A stretch of 64,000 nucleotides of DNA from Lampris incognitus (GCF_029633865.1 NC_079219.1:49460314-49524313); one strand, 5' to 3'. Shown: positions 12,710 to 27,090, counted from the stretch's first letter. Notes: generated from the sequence alone by a model not told the origin. Translations and numbers: made by a program.

Positions 12710-15700
12710 GTAAGACGACACGGCCCCCCCCACACACACACGCGCGTGCTTTGTGTACCCAGAAGGTCTTTTGTCAGCCCACATGTCCAGCTGAAACCTA
12801 CTCCATGTGTTTACAAGACCTGGTTCCGTGCGTAAAGCGCGCGGCGTTGTTTAACGTGCCATAGCCTACTTAAGTTGAGAGGGAGTGAAGCGCTTATAAC
12901 GCGGTTATGCCCGTTGGAGAATCTGCCACCCAGGTACGTCCTCTGTCGTTTTGTCACCGTCTAAAAGTTATGTTTGCAATCATTTCATCCCCCTGTGGAC
13001 ACGTCGTCCTTTGTCCCCCTTGTTAATTATGGTGTTGCGCAACGACACACACACACGCACACACACACACGTTGGGATGACAACCCTAACGCCAACACAT
13101 TTAGCCCGGAGTGTAAGATGAACAAAATAAGGAGCATGGGAACAATCAGCGAGCGCGACGCGAATCAAACGGACCGGAAAGGTCCTTGTGGTGTTCTGTG
13201 TCTTCCATGACTTGGTTTGGACGAGATGTGTGGACATCACTCACAGACATGACATGTATCCATGTTCCTGATATACACCCGCAAGTTTGTTTGGGGTTTT
13301 TCTTTTTTTAAATAGGAGGCTACATGGCTGCGTGTGTCCGTTGCAAACGTCATGATATAATAACGGATATGCCACCATGCAGCGGTCGTTATTCTGCAGC
13401 CCAAACGCGCACATTCTGCGCGCACGTAGGTGTGAAAAGTTCATGTGAGCGCAAACAAAGGAGCCGTGCATGGGCCCGCATGACCCGCGGGGGGCATAAC
13501 TCCACATCTCCGCTCCTTTTTTACCTTTGTCTGAGACAAACTACACAGACGGAGACGGTGGAAATGTGCCTGCTCACATTATCCCTGCAGGGTTCCCGTT
13601 TGTGCACTACACACTGTGTGTGTGCGTGTGTGATTGTGCGTGTGTGTGCATGCGCGTGCGTTGTATACACTTAATTCATGTGAATCACCCGCAGGCCACA
13701 TCCACTTGGTCATGCCCCTTCTCCAACTTCAAGAATCCGAGGAAATCGCCTGACGCACTGCGGTCTGTTGACCTTTCATCCACATCAACAAGGGTGCCCT
13801 TTATCACACATGATGTAGTAATTAATATCGGGAGCGTGTGAAATGGTTTAGTTTCGGAAGTGCGCCAGGATTCAAGCCGGAGCATACAGGGTCCCAGTTC
13901 GCTTCGGGTACGAGCCGGTATAGTAGATGGTTATGTAGCGTTGTTGTGCGTAAAAGAAGAGAATAAATATAGATTACGTCAAGTTCACTTGGGCACATGT
14001 GCCGAGATCTCATATGTCAGCTGAGGTCAAAGGGACACATGTGGCGCAAAGCGTCTCGCGGGATCAGAATCACATTGTACACACGGCTGTGACGGGCTCC
14101 GCCGTGGAGCCCACGGTGCACATTAAGGGTTATAAAGCCCATATTCCAGAGGGGCTACACAGAAGACACCCCGCCATGTTAACAAGTGTGGATACATGTG
14201 AATTTGGCTGAATGTCACAATCATTAATTTGTCCTAAATTATACCCATATACGTTTGGGTTTTGATGGGGGGGGGGGTAAATGGAAGAAAAAAATACAGT
14301 CCTAGAGTTGCAGCCTCACTCCCAGTCCAAAGTCCTCCCCTGAAACAATCCCGAATTTAAGACCACTTAATTCAGATTTGGGAAAGCTGGGAGTTGTTGG
14401 AAATGAATCCGTAGCCTGTGCACATGCACCCCCCATATGCTGCTAAAGCCGGGGCCTCGCTGTCCCTGAGGACTAGTGGGGCGAGCGGTCGAAAGTTAAG
14501 GAGTGCAAACTTAACAAAATTAAAAAAAAAGGGTTCCAGCCTCCTACGTTTTTCCTGCGGAGGTCAAACACAAGTCATGTTGCCTTACATGATGCGGCCG
14601 GGTCGCCTGACACAGGGGCAAGCGGGGGAATATCTGTTTCTGTCGACTCCGTTTCTTTTCATTTCTATTTAAACATTTCCAAACGCCGAACGCTCCTGAC
14701 GTGTTTCGCCGATATGGATGTGGAGACTGCTGCCGTTCGCCGGCCGTTGATGTCAGAGGTCATTTTAACAGTGACCTTTCCTTCGCTGTGGTATGATCTC
14801 CCACAGGCCACAGAATTTAGCTTTTACTTTTTTGATTTTGGGTAACAACATGGTTGACATCCCCTTTGTTTCGTGGATATTTCTGAAGTGAACTGTATTC
14901 CTGTGGCTGACGCACTAACTGCCCCGTCTTAGGGCAAATCAGACAAAACAATTCAGCGGTTTGAATGTGCAGTTTTCCTCAACAAGGAAATACATTCAGA
15001 ACACGTCCTCCGTCCACAGCATCCTGCGTGTGCTGCAGATCACGTGTGTACGATCACTCTTACGCCTTCTTATGGTTAAATTTGTGTTGAACTGCGGGTG
15101 TTGGGAGGGAACAGGCCCGCCGCCATAGCGCATTTAATTCATTTTCTCAGACATCTTGACTGTACAAACAGACAAAGCTAATAAAACGACAATTTAATGA
15201 AAACGTTGCTACAAGGCCGCAGAGGAGCTTTAAACCCGTTAGCGTCCGAAGAGGACGTCCGCTTGGCTGTTTAGCGCCCGAGACAGATTTTGGATGCTGA
15301 CATGTTGCCTGTCCGGCCTCGTTAGCGTCGTTGCAGTGAGTGAGAGGGAATCGACCTGGCACTTCTCTAGACGCTGCATGTGGAGGGGCTGTAGTGCGGT
15401 CCGCTCGAAACAGCAGAGAGCCCGCGCTAGCTCCCTGCGCAATGCGTCGTACACAATTAAAAAGTCATGTTGTCTGTTGTGCTCTGCTTCAGCCGTCCTC
15501 CTCTGCGTCCCAAAGCACACACAAACAAACACGCACACGCGTGTTCGGAGGAGCCGCCGCCGTCAGCTGTGACCCTTCCCTCACACTGACAACACCCCGA
15601 CAGCGGTGGCGAATATAGGTCACTGGAAACGAAAACTAATAACAGACTGGCTCAAGTCAAAGTCCAAATGTATGAGTTTGCCGTAGGTAAATACCAACTG

Positions 15701-17352
15701 ACATGCAAAAAAGCTAACCGGTCGTGCGTGTTGACTAATCCATACTCCATATAGGGGTTGGAACAGCAGCTAATTTGGTATGAAAATGCTTTAGTTTACA
15801 AAAAAATACCCAAGCCCACTGACCTTGCTGGCTGACACCATGCTAGCAGACGAGAGCTCTACCGGAGGAAAATGGCTGCCATAGAGAAGCCCTGCTTGCT
15901 TCATCACTCGGTGCTGCCCGGCTTCCATTAAAATGACACAGTAGCGCTACCGCCAGCCCATAAAGTTATCCTCAAGGCTAAATGTAATATTTAAGAAAGA
16001 CATGGGGATGAGTGGATCATGCTATTTTTCAGCACGGTCAGACACCTCAAGGTGAAAAGGGCTCCTGTTGCAGAATAGCAGTCATGTGTGACCCCCCACC
16101 CCTCCCCCCGCACACTTCATCACAAAGCATCGGCCGGATGAGAGTTCAGATTATTTATCATCTTATTTTCAGTGTATATGTGTGTTTTTTTGAGAGGGAA
16201 CATGCCTTGCTGATGGGTTCAGTCCAGGTGCATTCCGCCCATCACGCTGACAGACATTGACTTTGGACCATTTCGTTGGTGACTTAAGTGGCTCAACCTG
16301 TTTTTGTGTCAACCCAGGTCACTTGCAATAAGCCACGGTCGACAAAAACTGAATGGGGTTTGTCATTCAGTGTCAGGAGCATTCCTCCCCTTCACTCCTT
16401 CACTCTCTTTCTTTCACAACAATACATCAATTACGCTCACGTTTTCATTTCAGGTATTAAACTGATGTAACGTGCAAGCCGTTAGCTGAACAGTAAACAC
16501 TTTCCAGGTTGCCAGCAGCACACGCACTCAGCTGTAAGGAGAAAAGCTGTTTTCCTGTGTCCATGCGTTCGTGTATGACAAAAGCCTTCTCTATAGGCCA
16601 AATAGATAAAATAAAATAAATAAATAAATAAAATAATTTGCATGATATTTCCCAATGCAGTGAAGAATCCTCTCAGCACGGTTTTGGTTATTGAACTCAA
16701 ACATTTCCACTGGTAGCCTCCACAATGCTGCAAAAAACAAACAAACACAATTTTTGAGGAAGGATGAAATACTTCAGATCCAGACTACTGAAAATAAAGG
16801 ACTCTTGCTTAGGCCCGTTAACTACTTGCAGCAGGTGAAGATAGGACAGCAGGGACGGCATTGAGATGTCCAACATGGTTCACTGGGCTCTGTCATAAGG
16901 CTGGTGGGGTCTTAGTGGGTTCATATTGAGTTGTGATGCAGCAGACGTAATCTTTGATTTGTTCATTGCTTCTGTGTAGCAGGACAAAGGAGTTATGGGA
17001 TATTTCATAAACCCTTACAGGGTTTTCCCTTCGCACCTGCACACTCCATACAGAAACACCAGGAGGTCCTCCTGTAGAGAGGAGGACCTCTCTGCAGGCT
17101 CCTCATGTCACCATAAAGGGCCGTGTTATGGTAACAAACACACGTTTTCACTGATGTGTACCACACTGTTTGTGTACAAGCACCACCAGGGGTAAATTAA
17201 TTTCATTTATGAAATGAAAGAAAAGAAAAGAAAAGAAAAACACATACGTCAGTGAATAGAGTTGCTGTCAGCACTCATCACTTACCACCAGGCATGAAAA
17301 GCAGAAAAGAGAAGGGATGGAATATGAAGGTGTAGCAAAGGATAGAATGGTG

Positions 17353-17571
<219 letters not shown>

Positions 17572-18211
17572 AAATTCATGTTTGAACTGCCTCCTCGAAG
17601 TCTAAGACAGACTGTGGTCACTGTCTGTGGTGCAGCTCTTAAGCCTGAACGACTCTTCCTCCTCCTCTTCCTCCTCCTCTGCCCCCTCACTGTCTTTTTG
17701 TCTCCCTCTGTTCTGTGTCATCATCTGTGTTGTGTCACTGCTCTCTGTTTTCTGCGTCCATGTTCTGTCACGCTCAGTCGCATTACAGCATGGGAGTAAA
17801 ATCACTTTCCCTTCACTCCATTAAAAATGTAAAAGGGAGGCTTCACTCAGTCTCATCGCTCCGCAAACGCAACACGCCGCACAAACGTTTTGATGGTAAA
17901 AGATTTCTAGTTTTGCAGATTCACTTCCAGGTTCGGCCAAAATGAAACTGACCACCACGACATCCAGTAGATAACCCGGTCTACTCCTTGTTCTCTCTGT
18001 CTCTATGTCTTCTCTTCTGTGTCTCCATTTCTCTGTTGCCGTCTCGCTCTCCCGGTTTTCCTGTCCTCCGCTCCTTCCCTGCAGAGTCGCAGCGTTAGAA
18101 GCTCTTCCTCGTGTGTTGTGTGAGAAAACAGCGGCCTGCAGGTCAGACTCTGAGGTCAAGCACAACGAGTCGCTGAGAGAGCGACGGGGAAAAGAGCCGA
18201 GTGTTATGTCA

Positions 18212-18212
<1 letters not shown>

Positions 18213-18261
<49 letters not shown>
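18213..18261. repeat. (CA)n microsatellite
   Basis: About 24 CA units in intron 1. A short GCT array follows at 18361-18380. Confidence 0.95.
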
Positions 18262-18421
18262 CAGAAATATACATGTGCAACACAACATTTAGAGAACGAT
18301 GAAATCTGTGCTGAGGCGTTTGACGTCCGGCCATGTTGAAAGTCCTCATTATGATGTAGGCTGCTGCTGCTGCTGCTGCTGGGGGAAGTATGCATTACAT
18401 GGTGTCACATAGCAGATTTGA

Positions 18422-18424
<3 letters not shown>

Positions 18425-18471
<47 letters not shown>
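18425..18471. repeat. (CA)n microsatellite
   Basis: About 23 CA units, 160 bp after the previous CA array. Confidence 0.95.
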
Positions 18472-18473
<2 letters not shown>

Positions 18474-19494
18474 TCTCACTTTCTCTCATTTCCTTCCCCC
18501 CCCCCTGCTATTTCCCATACAAACAAACGTTCACCCGTGGTAAGTTCTGGGCAGTGTTTCAATATTATTGTTTGTCTTCTTTCGTTGGTTTTGCGTTGGG
18601 ATGAAATTTGGACATCATCATGTTGTGACGCACAGTTTTGTTGTCCAGATTAATAAGGAGAATTGTGTTACCTAACATCTCTCACAAGATTGGGTCTGAC
18701 ATATCTGAGGGCATATTTCTTCAAAAACAAGTTTTGGTTGGATGTCATACCGGTGTGTTGTGTTGCCAGACAGCTCTGGAGCTCGGTTTGAGGCCCAGAT
18801 ATCTTACTATATAGATATGGATCCATGTCATGCACAGTTCCCTGTGATTATCGAGATAAGAACGTTTCCCATGTTGCCCAGCACTAACCTGTGGTGCCAT
18901 GTGACACAGACAGGCAGGGTTCATTTGGGACAAAGCGTTCATGTTTTGTTTTTTGTTTTGTTTTTTGTTGTTTTTTCTTTTAGTGGAAGTTTAAGAAAGA
19001 GAAAAGCTGCTTACTAAACTCGACAATTAGACAGGCCCAAATCCGGCTATGCATCGACTTTGCCCGGCACGTTGACCTTTTGGTCCAAACGTTGATGGGC
19101 CTTAATTGTATTTAGCCGCTACAACCTTCTGTAATTCCTCCGCCGGTCCGAGCCAGAGACTAATCCGGGACAACTGAGCGCTGAACCGTACTACGCTCCG
19201 CCAGCTGCTATTTGCAGAAGTGGCATTTTGAAAAGACGCAACTCCGAAATGTCCCGTGGTACCTCGGCTTCCTTGCACTCTCCTCTCGCCGCATGCAGTG
19301 ACTTTGTGACACGCTTTCCCTTTCCTTTTCTTTTTTTTTTCCTCCTCCCAGTGTTTGTCTGAGTCCAGGTTCAGCCAGTCACACCAAGCTAAGCTGCAGG
19401 AGACCAATTAAAACGCAGGAAACAGATGACAGCAGACGCCCCAACAGCCCATTTTTATTATAATGTCTCTCATCTTTTTTCTTTCTATCCCACA

Positions 19495-19639
<145 letters not shown>

Positions 19640-19903
19640 TGCCGTGGGTCAGAAAATAGAGCAGAGTGGTCTCAGTCCGGACTGGAGTACTCATCCACTC
19701 TGCCTGAAGTGATCCAAACAAAGATGCTTTTGAGGAGTCAAGTAGGTCGAGGATGTTTGCAGCCGACAGGATTAAACATCCATCGATAATAAGACCCACT
19801 TCCCAAATCAGTGACGTTGTTATCCCTCACTCGTAGCAAGACTTATTTATTGTGTACATCCTGTTTTATTGTCTCAGCACAACACACACCATTTCAGGAA
19901 TAT

Positions 19904-20128
19904 TCCATCATCCAAACCTCTTATCCTGCTCTCGGGGTCGCGGGGATGCTGGAGCCTGTCCCAGCAGTCTTTGGGCAGCAGGCGGGGAGACACCCTGGAC
20001 AGGCCACCAGTCCATCACAGGCTTAAAGCACCTGGTATTCCCAGGCAGTCTGCCATCCAAGTACTAACCAGGCCTGACCCCGCTTAGCTTCCGAGATTGG
20101 ACGCTATCAGGGTGGTATGGCCGTAAGC
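19904..20128 (-). mobile_element. 5S rRNA-headed SINE (SINE3-like) with target duplication
   Basis: On the minus strand the element starts at 20128 with GCTTACGGCCATACCACC, the exact 5' end of vertebrate 5S rRNA. It continues through the internal promoter region (GAAGCTAAGC, TGGTTAGTACTTGGATGG) and ends the 5S part near 20027 with AATACCAGGTGCTTTAAG. About 10 bases of 5S (around positions 25-36) are missing. The 5S head is followed by a body reading CTGTCCAGGGTGTCTCCCC and GGGACAGGCTCCAGCATCCC, the same tail used by the tRNA-headed family B SINEs here, and it ends in a GGATGATGGA-like tail. The 14-bp repeat CATTTCAGGAATAT flanks it at 19890-19903 and 20129-20142. It is a retroposon, not a functional 5S gene. 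Confidence 0.88.
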
Positions 20129-20179
20129 CATTTCAGGAATATATTTAACCAAATCCCTCACAGTACAGTCAGTTATCTA

Positions 20180-20850
20180 CATCAGAGCTGGGCAAAATAT
20201 CAATATGATATGGATATGCTGATATGAGAGGAGATGTGGTCTAGGATTTGGTCATGTTCATGTGGTGATAGGTCTTAAATGCTGTCCTTCTCTCATCTGA
20301 AAGGCCGAATTACAGTAAAGAGATACAGTTTTCTGAACTTACTCGACCGTTTTAGCCGAGCGAAATAAACAATAAATATCTCCGCCTGCTTGGCCATCAT
20401 ATCCACATTACCGATCATTGCTAATCGTTTCTCCACATTTTCTTGTCGTCCACCGAATCCCGTCACATTATCAATGTTGAGCCAGTCAGTAGGGATGCAT
20501 CGATGGCACTTGTTCACTATTGATAACAATTCCGAGTGCGGATCGCTAGGTATCGAACATTACAGAGTACCGATCCGATCCATTACTTTTGCTGAACCGT
20601 GTACACTTAGTCCATTAGTTTGGGCTCACTGGGCAGAATAACTGAGGTAGAACCCGCCCCCCCCCCACCATTAAAGGAATACAGGCTTCCATGTAAGGAG
20701 TATTTGTGAGACAGTGTGTGACTCATGGCTTTTGGTAACAGATTTCCGTCTTCTCTACCGATTAATTTCAGCCTGGTCTGGGAGTGATATATGATCCCGT
20801 ACTGAGTCAAAAACATTATGACATTTTGATTTTTGTCAATATCGCCCGGC
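20180..20850 (+). repeat. Dispersed repeat (copy 1)
   Basis: Shares blocks with 28705-29025: TTACAGTAAAG-GATACA, TTTTAGC-GAG-GAA and CATCATATCCACATTAC occur in the same order in both. It ends near a GTCAATATCGCCCGGCCC-like segment at 20836-20852, typical of a widespread teleost repeat as I remember it. It has no coding potential. Confidence 0.55.
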
Positions 20851-21498
20851 CCTAATCTACATTTTCAAAATGCCGTCGGGGCTTGAACCTTTAGCCTTGG
20901 CGGTTGGACTTTCCTGTCTTACCCACAGCAACAGTCTCACTCCAGTTTCTCAAAGCATGCTCTTTGGTTTCTTTTGTTGATTTTGGAGGAATTCAGCTAA
21001 ATGTGGCCGGGCTGACAGCTGTTTTGTTCAGAGACGAGCGTTCGAGTCCAAGCGACAAGGAATGTCCTGTTGTGCAATGTTGTCTTTGTGACAGGCAACT
21101 CCTCATAGCTCAAACCTAGTGAGACGCTGATGTTTGCCAAAGGTGACCACATTCTTTTCCAGGAATACTGTTTGACGTGCGCTCACAGGGAAAGCTAGCA
21201 TTTGGAGGTTGATACCCTTTGTTCCGAGGTATATTTTCTCTCCCTGCGATGGACGGTGCAGAATTACTGGTGTTTATGTGACACTCTCGCAGGACTTGAC
21301 CTCCGGTGGCTTTTTGGACGCAGCGTCGCACTTTAAGTTGACCCAGCTGCCGCGTGTGAGGTGACAGGTGATGCCGAGTTTAAAAGCATTTTTCAAACGT
21401 CGGTCCTGCCCCCTTCTTTCCACCTCCCCTTCTTTTCGGTCACTCCTTTTTTTCGCCACATTTCGATGGCTGCCTCCACCTGTCTCTTCATTTAAACC

Positions 21499-21501
<3 letters not shown>

Positions 21502-21591
<90 letters not shown>
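21502..21591. repeat. (TC)n microsatellite
   Basis: About 45 TC units in intron 1. Confidence 0.95.
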
Positions 21592-21595
<4 letters not shown>

Positions 21596-21866
21596 CTCGT
21601 CCTATGCCATATTGAAAATGCCCCCCCCCTCCTCTTGCCCTCAATCTCCCTTTTCTCAACTTATCACCTCACACTCTTCTCTACCTTATCTCACCATTTC
21701 ACATTTATCTCTTTCCCCCGTACAATTGCCCCTCTGCCCCCCCCCCCGCTCTCTGTGTAACAGTAGATGGAGTTATTAGTCAGACAGCGGGGATGACTGA
21801 ACAGGTGTTTTCCAAATGGGCCTTTGAGCACTCGACCCATTATCAGTGCTCGGCACGACAGGGTTA

Positions 21867-21977
<111 letters not shown>

Positions 21978-22225
21978 AGCTTGGCCTCTATGTGCCCTCT
22001 TCGCCTCAGGCTGAACCATTTGGCAGTAGTAGGGGGGTGCAGTGTGTGTGTGTGTGTGTGTGTGTGAGTGTGAGTATGTGTATGCTGGTGTAGGTGTGAA
22101 AGCGTGTTATATCTTTACTGGCTGCTGCTTGTCATTACTCATTGATGCACAGCAGCATTGGGGAGAGGGCTTGGCCTGGCCGGGGAAGCAGAGTGCTGAC
22201 ATATTTAGAATAAGAGAAATTTCTC

Positions 22226-22228
<3 letters not shown>

Positions 22229-22297
<69 letters not shown>
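22229..22297. repeat. (CA)n microsatellite
   Basis: About 34 CA units, in inverted orientation relative to the TG array 252 bp upstream. Confidence 0.95.
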
Positions 22298-22305
<8 letters not shown>

Positions 22306-23524
22306 GGAGCACTTCTTGGCCGTTCAATATTCCTCCCCTCTCGTGTCCTTCCTTCCTCCCTCCCCTTCCCTCTGTGCTGTGTTGCCCCTGTTTTACCATC
22401 AAACAAACACGGGGCTACAGAGGCTGTCTAGATGGAGAACAGGTTGTGGTTTATGGATTGTAAGAATGACTATCTAGCGGCTGGATGATGCAGTAAAAAG
22501 AGATGCCAAGGCGATGGTAAGGTGTGCAAAAACCATGTGGTGTTTATTCCCCCCCCCAAAAAAAATTGGATACTTTTATAACAGCTGTTCTCAAAATATT
22601 AACATATGGCTACATTACCGTAGACCATCTATATGGAATATAATTTAACACATTTACAGTGATTTATTTACTGCTATTTACCCCCAAAATAAACTCATAA
22701 AACATAATTACAATAAATATACATGTACACCAAACTACCAAACCCCCCCGCTCTCCCATCCTATCATGTGGTACCTCGCGGAACATCTATCTTGGTATTT
22801 GTACGCCTGGGGGACTCTTTTTGGCCAAACACCCTGGCGCAGACACAGGACAGGTAAGTGTTTATGCAAACAACTTAAACAGTGTTCACTAAACTAAACA
22901 CCGATATTATAGCACGCAGATGTTACCGCACTAAACTCAAGGGAACTTAATTTCAACTGTTGCTCATCCGTTATGGACAAGCCTATGCACACCAGTGCAG
23001 CCGGAGCCTAATCTGACTCCATTCTCTTGCAGGGGGAGCCGCGTACCCACGACAGCCCCTGCCAGAAGACAACACAATCAATCACGGTTTAAAATGTTCA
23101 ATCAATATTCAATAAATATCTTATACAAAACATGTTACTATGCAGTGTGCAAAATGTTCTGTGCAAGTCTTGCTAATAAAGTGCAAATATCATTGCTAAA
23201 GTGCCGTTATTAACGTGCATAGTTAAGTTTTTTGTTAAAAGTGCAATGAATACAAAACCACAGTTGTGCGAAAACAGTCAGTTACTGGAAGGCAGGTGAT
23301 GGCGGACAGTTAGGTCAGGACAGTTGGTACCGGACCTCCTCATGACAACTTGATGACAGGAGTGCTCCAGGCTTGTAGAGTTTTAGTCTGGTACCGAAAG
23401 AAAGAAAACAGCGAGAAAATAAACCGATTTGGGCACTGATGGATGCCAGATTAATAAACCATCACTGAAAAAGATCTCTTGTTAAAGGATGAACTGTGTA
23501 TATGATTTAAACTTCTCTCTTATG

Positions 23525-24022
23525 ATCAGGTTACAGGTTTCCCACTCATCCTGGAAAACCTGGGAATTTATTGACTACTGTTCCAAGACCTGGAAAATTA
23601 TAAAAATTGATCATATTTCCTGGAAATAGGCTTGAGAGCATTGAACGTTGTAAAGTTAGGATATTTAATCCTACTTTTACACACTGAAATTGCCTATTTT
23701 TAGTGTAATTTTTAGCTGAGTTTGAATATTTTTATCCATGTTTTTCTCTGCAGAGATGACACATCAGTGCTTGAAGCTTAGGTTGTACATTCAGTGATCA
23801 GTTAAGTCACAGTCCATTTAGAGACTATCGAGGCTTCCACTGACAGTTAATACTGAGTAATGTGACCTGTCAGCAACGGCTATCACATTCAGAAATACTT
23901 TATTCATCCACGAGGGGAAATTGGGTTTAAATATACCATGTAAATGCAGACAAATGTGATGGAAAATATCCTTGAAAAGTCCTGGAAAATGCTTTTCCTA
24001 CAAGTTTTGGGAGCCCTTGTTT
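23525..24022 (+). repeat. Dispersed repeat with a nested tail fragment, next to exon 2
   Basis: Contains the motifs CATCCTGGAAAACCTGG and AGTCCTGGAAAATGC and matches 2165-2340 in part. Positions 23889-23932 (TACTTTATTCATCC-GAGGGGAAATT) look like a retroelement 3' tail inserted within it. It ends only about 45 bp before the exon 2 acceptor. Confidence 0.5.
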
Positions 24023-24066
24023 AACATTTTAATTATCACCCATTTGTCTGTCTTCTGTTCTGTCAG

Positions 24067-24347
24067 CGGTCCAGCGAGGGCGGATGTCCAACTCCCAGAG
24101 CAGTCCCGGGCAGTACCTGACCAACGGCAGTGATCCGTATAATGGCCAGCCCTATCTGTCCGGCTTCATCTCTCTTCTGCTGCGGGCCGAGCCCTACCCC
24201 ACGTCCCGCTACGGTGCCCAGTGCATGCAGGGAAATAACCTGATGGGCATCGAGAACATCTGTGAGCTGGCGGCCAGGCTGCTGTTCAGCGCCGTCGAAT
24301 GGGCCAAGAACATCCCCTTCTTCCCTGATCTGCAGCTGATGGACCAG
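24067..24347 (+). CDS. nr2f5: nr2f5 exon 2: hinge and start of ligand-binding domain
   Basis: Residues 123-216. The first two bases complete the Ala codon split by intron 1, giving AVQRGRM after the zinc-finger extension, as in all COUP-TFs. The exon covers the hinge ([15 protein letters not shown]) and ligand-binding domain helices 1 to 3, including [16 protein letters not shown] and [19 protein letters not shown]. It stops after LMDQ, inside the nuclear receptor signature, at a GTGAAC donor (24348). The acceptor is TCTGTCAG. Intron phases are 1 before and 0 after. The assignment is firm because the joined frame is uninterrupted and matches the family. Confidence 0.95.
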
Positions 24348-25551
24348 GTGAACTGATCCGCTCTGACGCCTGACCGAAACAGACCTTTCCCACAAACTCC
24401 GCCAACATGCGCCTGCTTCGTGCTAGAAAGAGTGAACATCGGTTCTCCTCATTGCCTGCACTGTTAGTTAATAAGCAACATTTCTGTCTGTTTTACGTAT
24501 AGTTTATAACACAATACAGGTGTTGTCGTATGTTTCTGTTGTCAGATGCCTGCAGGACTGTAAAAATGTGGTCTGATCAGGAATCAACAACCGATAAAAG
24601 TCTCGAAATCACCTTTAGCCTCGGTTAGCCAGTTGGCATTTTGTGACTTGATCGTCACTTTTTTATAGTTGTGCAGTCGTGTGACAACAGCAATGTAGAT
24701 ATGTCAGTGATAACACCTGTATTGTGTTATACGCTGTGTTGAAACACAAAATTAGTGATCATGGACAGAAGTAGAAGTGACAGAAAGTTGCCTTTTTAAC
24801 ATGCAGGCGGCGTACAGAACTGGTCTCCACCCTGCTAAGACCAGGTGGAATATATCCGCCATGTTTGTGGGAGAGGTCAGTTCCTTACGCACGCCCGTGA
24901 ACGGTTTACATGAGAGGTTGTCTTCAACTAATGTCTGTAGGCAAAAACTACCAGATTGTTATTGTTATCATGTGGCAATATTCTCTTATATAACACACAA
25001 ACACATACATTAGCCATGGTAAACTTTAATTTTCAAGGATAGATTCCAGGAAAATATATATTCCTGTGGACATTTTTCCCTCTGTTTATACTTGTAATAA
25101 GGATTAGGTCTCTGAAATACATTTGGTTTTGTTTTTATCGTCAATTAAAATGATTCATTCATCACCGTGTGGCACGAGTAAAGTGTAGAACAGTAATATG
25201 GTTTATTATTATTCACTGTAAGCCAGGAGAGCCCATGTCTCCATGACATTTGATGTAGTTTGGCCTGAGGTCAGCCCCATATTCGTAGATTTATACTGGC
25301 TGGAAAGTGTAGGTATAATAACATTCCCCAAAAGTACAAACATACACCTTTGGCACTGTAGTAGTGTCGCATCATTCATATACCATTTATGTCATGTCAG
25401 CATTGGAGAATACGACTTACTTCACCGGTACAGTATCATAACCCTTGTTGTGTACTTTTTGAAACACATCCCCTGTGATGCTTCATTTGGTGAACGTTGA
25501 TTTTCAACCTGCCGCCATCGTTTTCTCTTCTCCGATCCTCTTGTGTCATAG
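24348..25551 (+). other. nr2f5: nr2f5 intron 2 (1,204 bp)
   Basis: Begins GTGAAC and ends TGTCATAG. It separates Gln216 and Val217 within the ligand-binding domain signature. No transposon or RNA gene is recognised inside. Confidence 0.9.
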
Positions 25552-25827
<276 letters not shown>

Positions 25828-25883
25828 TAGTGTACAGGTGGGTAGTGTTGAACAGTTTTAAAAGCTTAGAATATACTTCCATA

Positions 25884-26331
25884 GGGGCGTCCAGGTAGCA
25901 TAGAGGTCGATTCCATTGCTTACCAACGCGGGAATCACCGGTTCAAATCCCTGTGTTACCTCCGGCTTGGCCGGGCGTCCCTACAGACACAATTGGCCGT
26001 GTCTGCGGATGGGAAGCCGGATGTGAGTATGTGTCCTGGTCGCTGCACTCACGGCTCTTCTGGTCGGTTGGGGCGCCTGTCCGGGGGGGAGGGGGAACTG
26101 GGGGGAATAGCATGATCCTCCCATGCGTTATGTCCCCTCTGGCGAAACTCCTCACTGTCAGCTGTAAAGAAGCGGCTGGTGACTCCACATGTATCGGAGA
26201 AAGCATGTGGTAGTCTGCAGCGCTCCCCGGATCAGCAGAGGGGGTGCACCAGCAACCGAGACGCATCGGAAGAGTGGGATAATTGGACAGGTACAATTGG
26301 GGAGAAAAAGGGGGGAAACTACAAAAAAAAA
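25884..26331 (+). mobile_element. SINE family A, full-length
   Basis: tRNA-like head with B-box-like CGGTTCAAATCCC at 25938, followed by the family body (CGTGTCTGCGG, CCTGGTCGCTGCACT) and the tail GTACAATTGGGGAGAAAAAG. It lies 85 bp inside intron 3. No clear target duplication was seen. Confidence 0.8.
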
Positions 26332-26789
26332 GCTGTCCAAATGTTCCTAAATGAAGCTACTGAGTGAAATGATTTCATAACCCAGAAGCACAACTGCAAA
26401 ACCATGCAAAGAAGACACAGGTTCAGAGAGTATGAATGATATGATTGGTTCCAAACATTTCATTTACTGTTATTCTGTGACCAGTCACGTTTTAAAGGAT
26501 GCGACAGCAATTTACTTCATTTCCTAGCCATGAATGTCATTTGCCGCAGTACAGCTTTTGTGTAAGCTTTTAGTGGTTTTGAATGCAACTAAGCCACTTT
26601 GGGCCTGTTTGCCCTGTAGAAGCAAAATAAACTGAAGCACTCTGTGCTTGTGTAGTTAACTTGTTTATGTGCTGGTTTTACAGACACCGCATGAGTGCAT
26701 GTCAACCCTAATGGCAGGAAGTTTATTTCATTTTTCCGCCAAGTGACTTTTTGAGATTGAGGTGTTTTGGAAAATACATGTTCAGCAGG

Positions 26790-27020
26790 GGCGGCACAGT
26801 GGTGCAGTGGTTAAGCACAGTCGCCTCACAGCAAGAAGGTCATGGGTTCGAGCCTCAGAGTTGTCCAGCTTCGGGAGTCATCCCGGGTCGTCCTCTGTGT
26901 GGAGTTGGCATGTTCTCCCCGTGTCTGTGTGGGTTTCTTCCAGGTGCTCCGGTTTCCTCCCACAGTCCAAAGATATGTAGGTCAGGTGAATCAGCCGTAC
27001 TAAATTGTCCCTAGGGGTGA

Positions 27021-27090
<70 letters not shown>

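Noticed and set aside
14025..14045. AGGTCAAAGGG nuclear-receptor direct repeat in intron 1
   Set aside because: Only one half-site is good. The second half matches poorly, and such motifs are common by chance.
20027..20128. Functional 5S rRNA gene
   Set aside because: About 10 internal bases are missing, it is joined to a SINE tail, and a target duplication flanks the whole unit.
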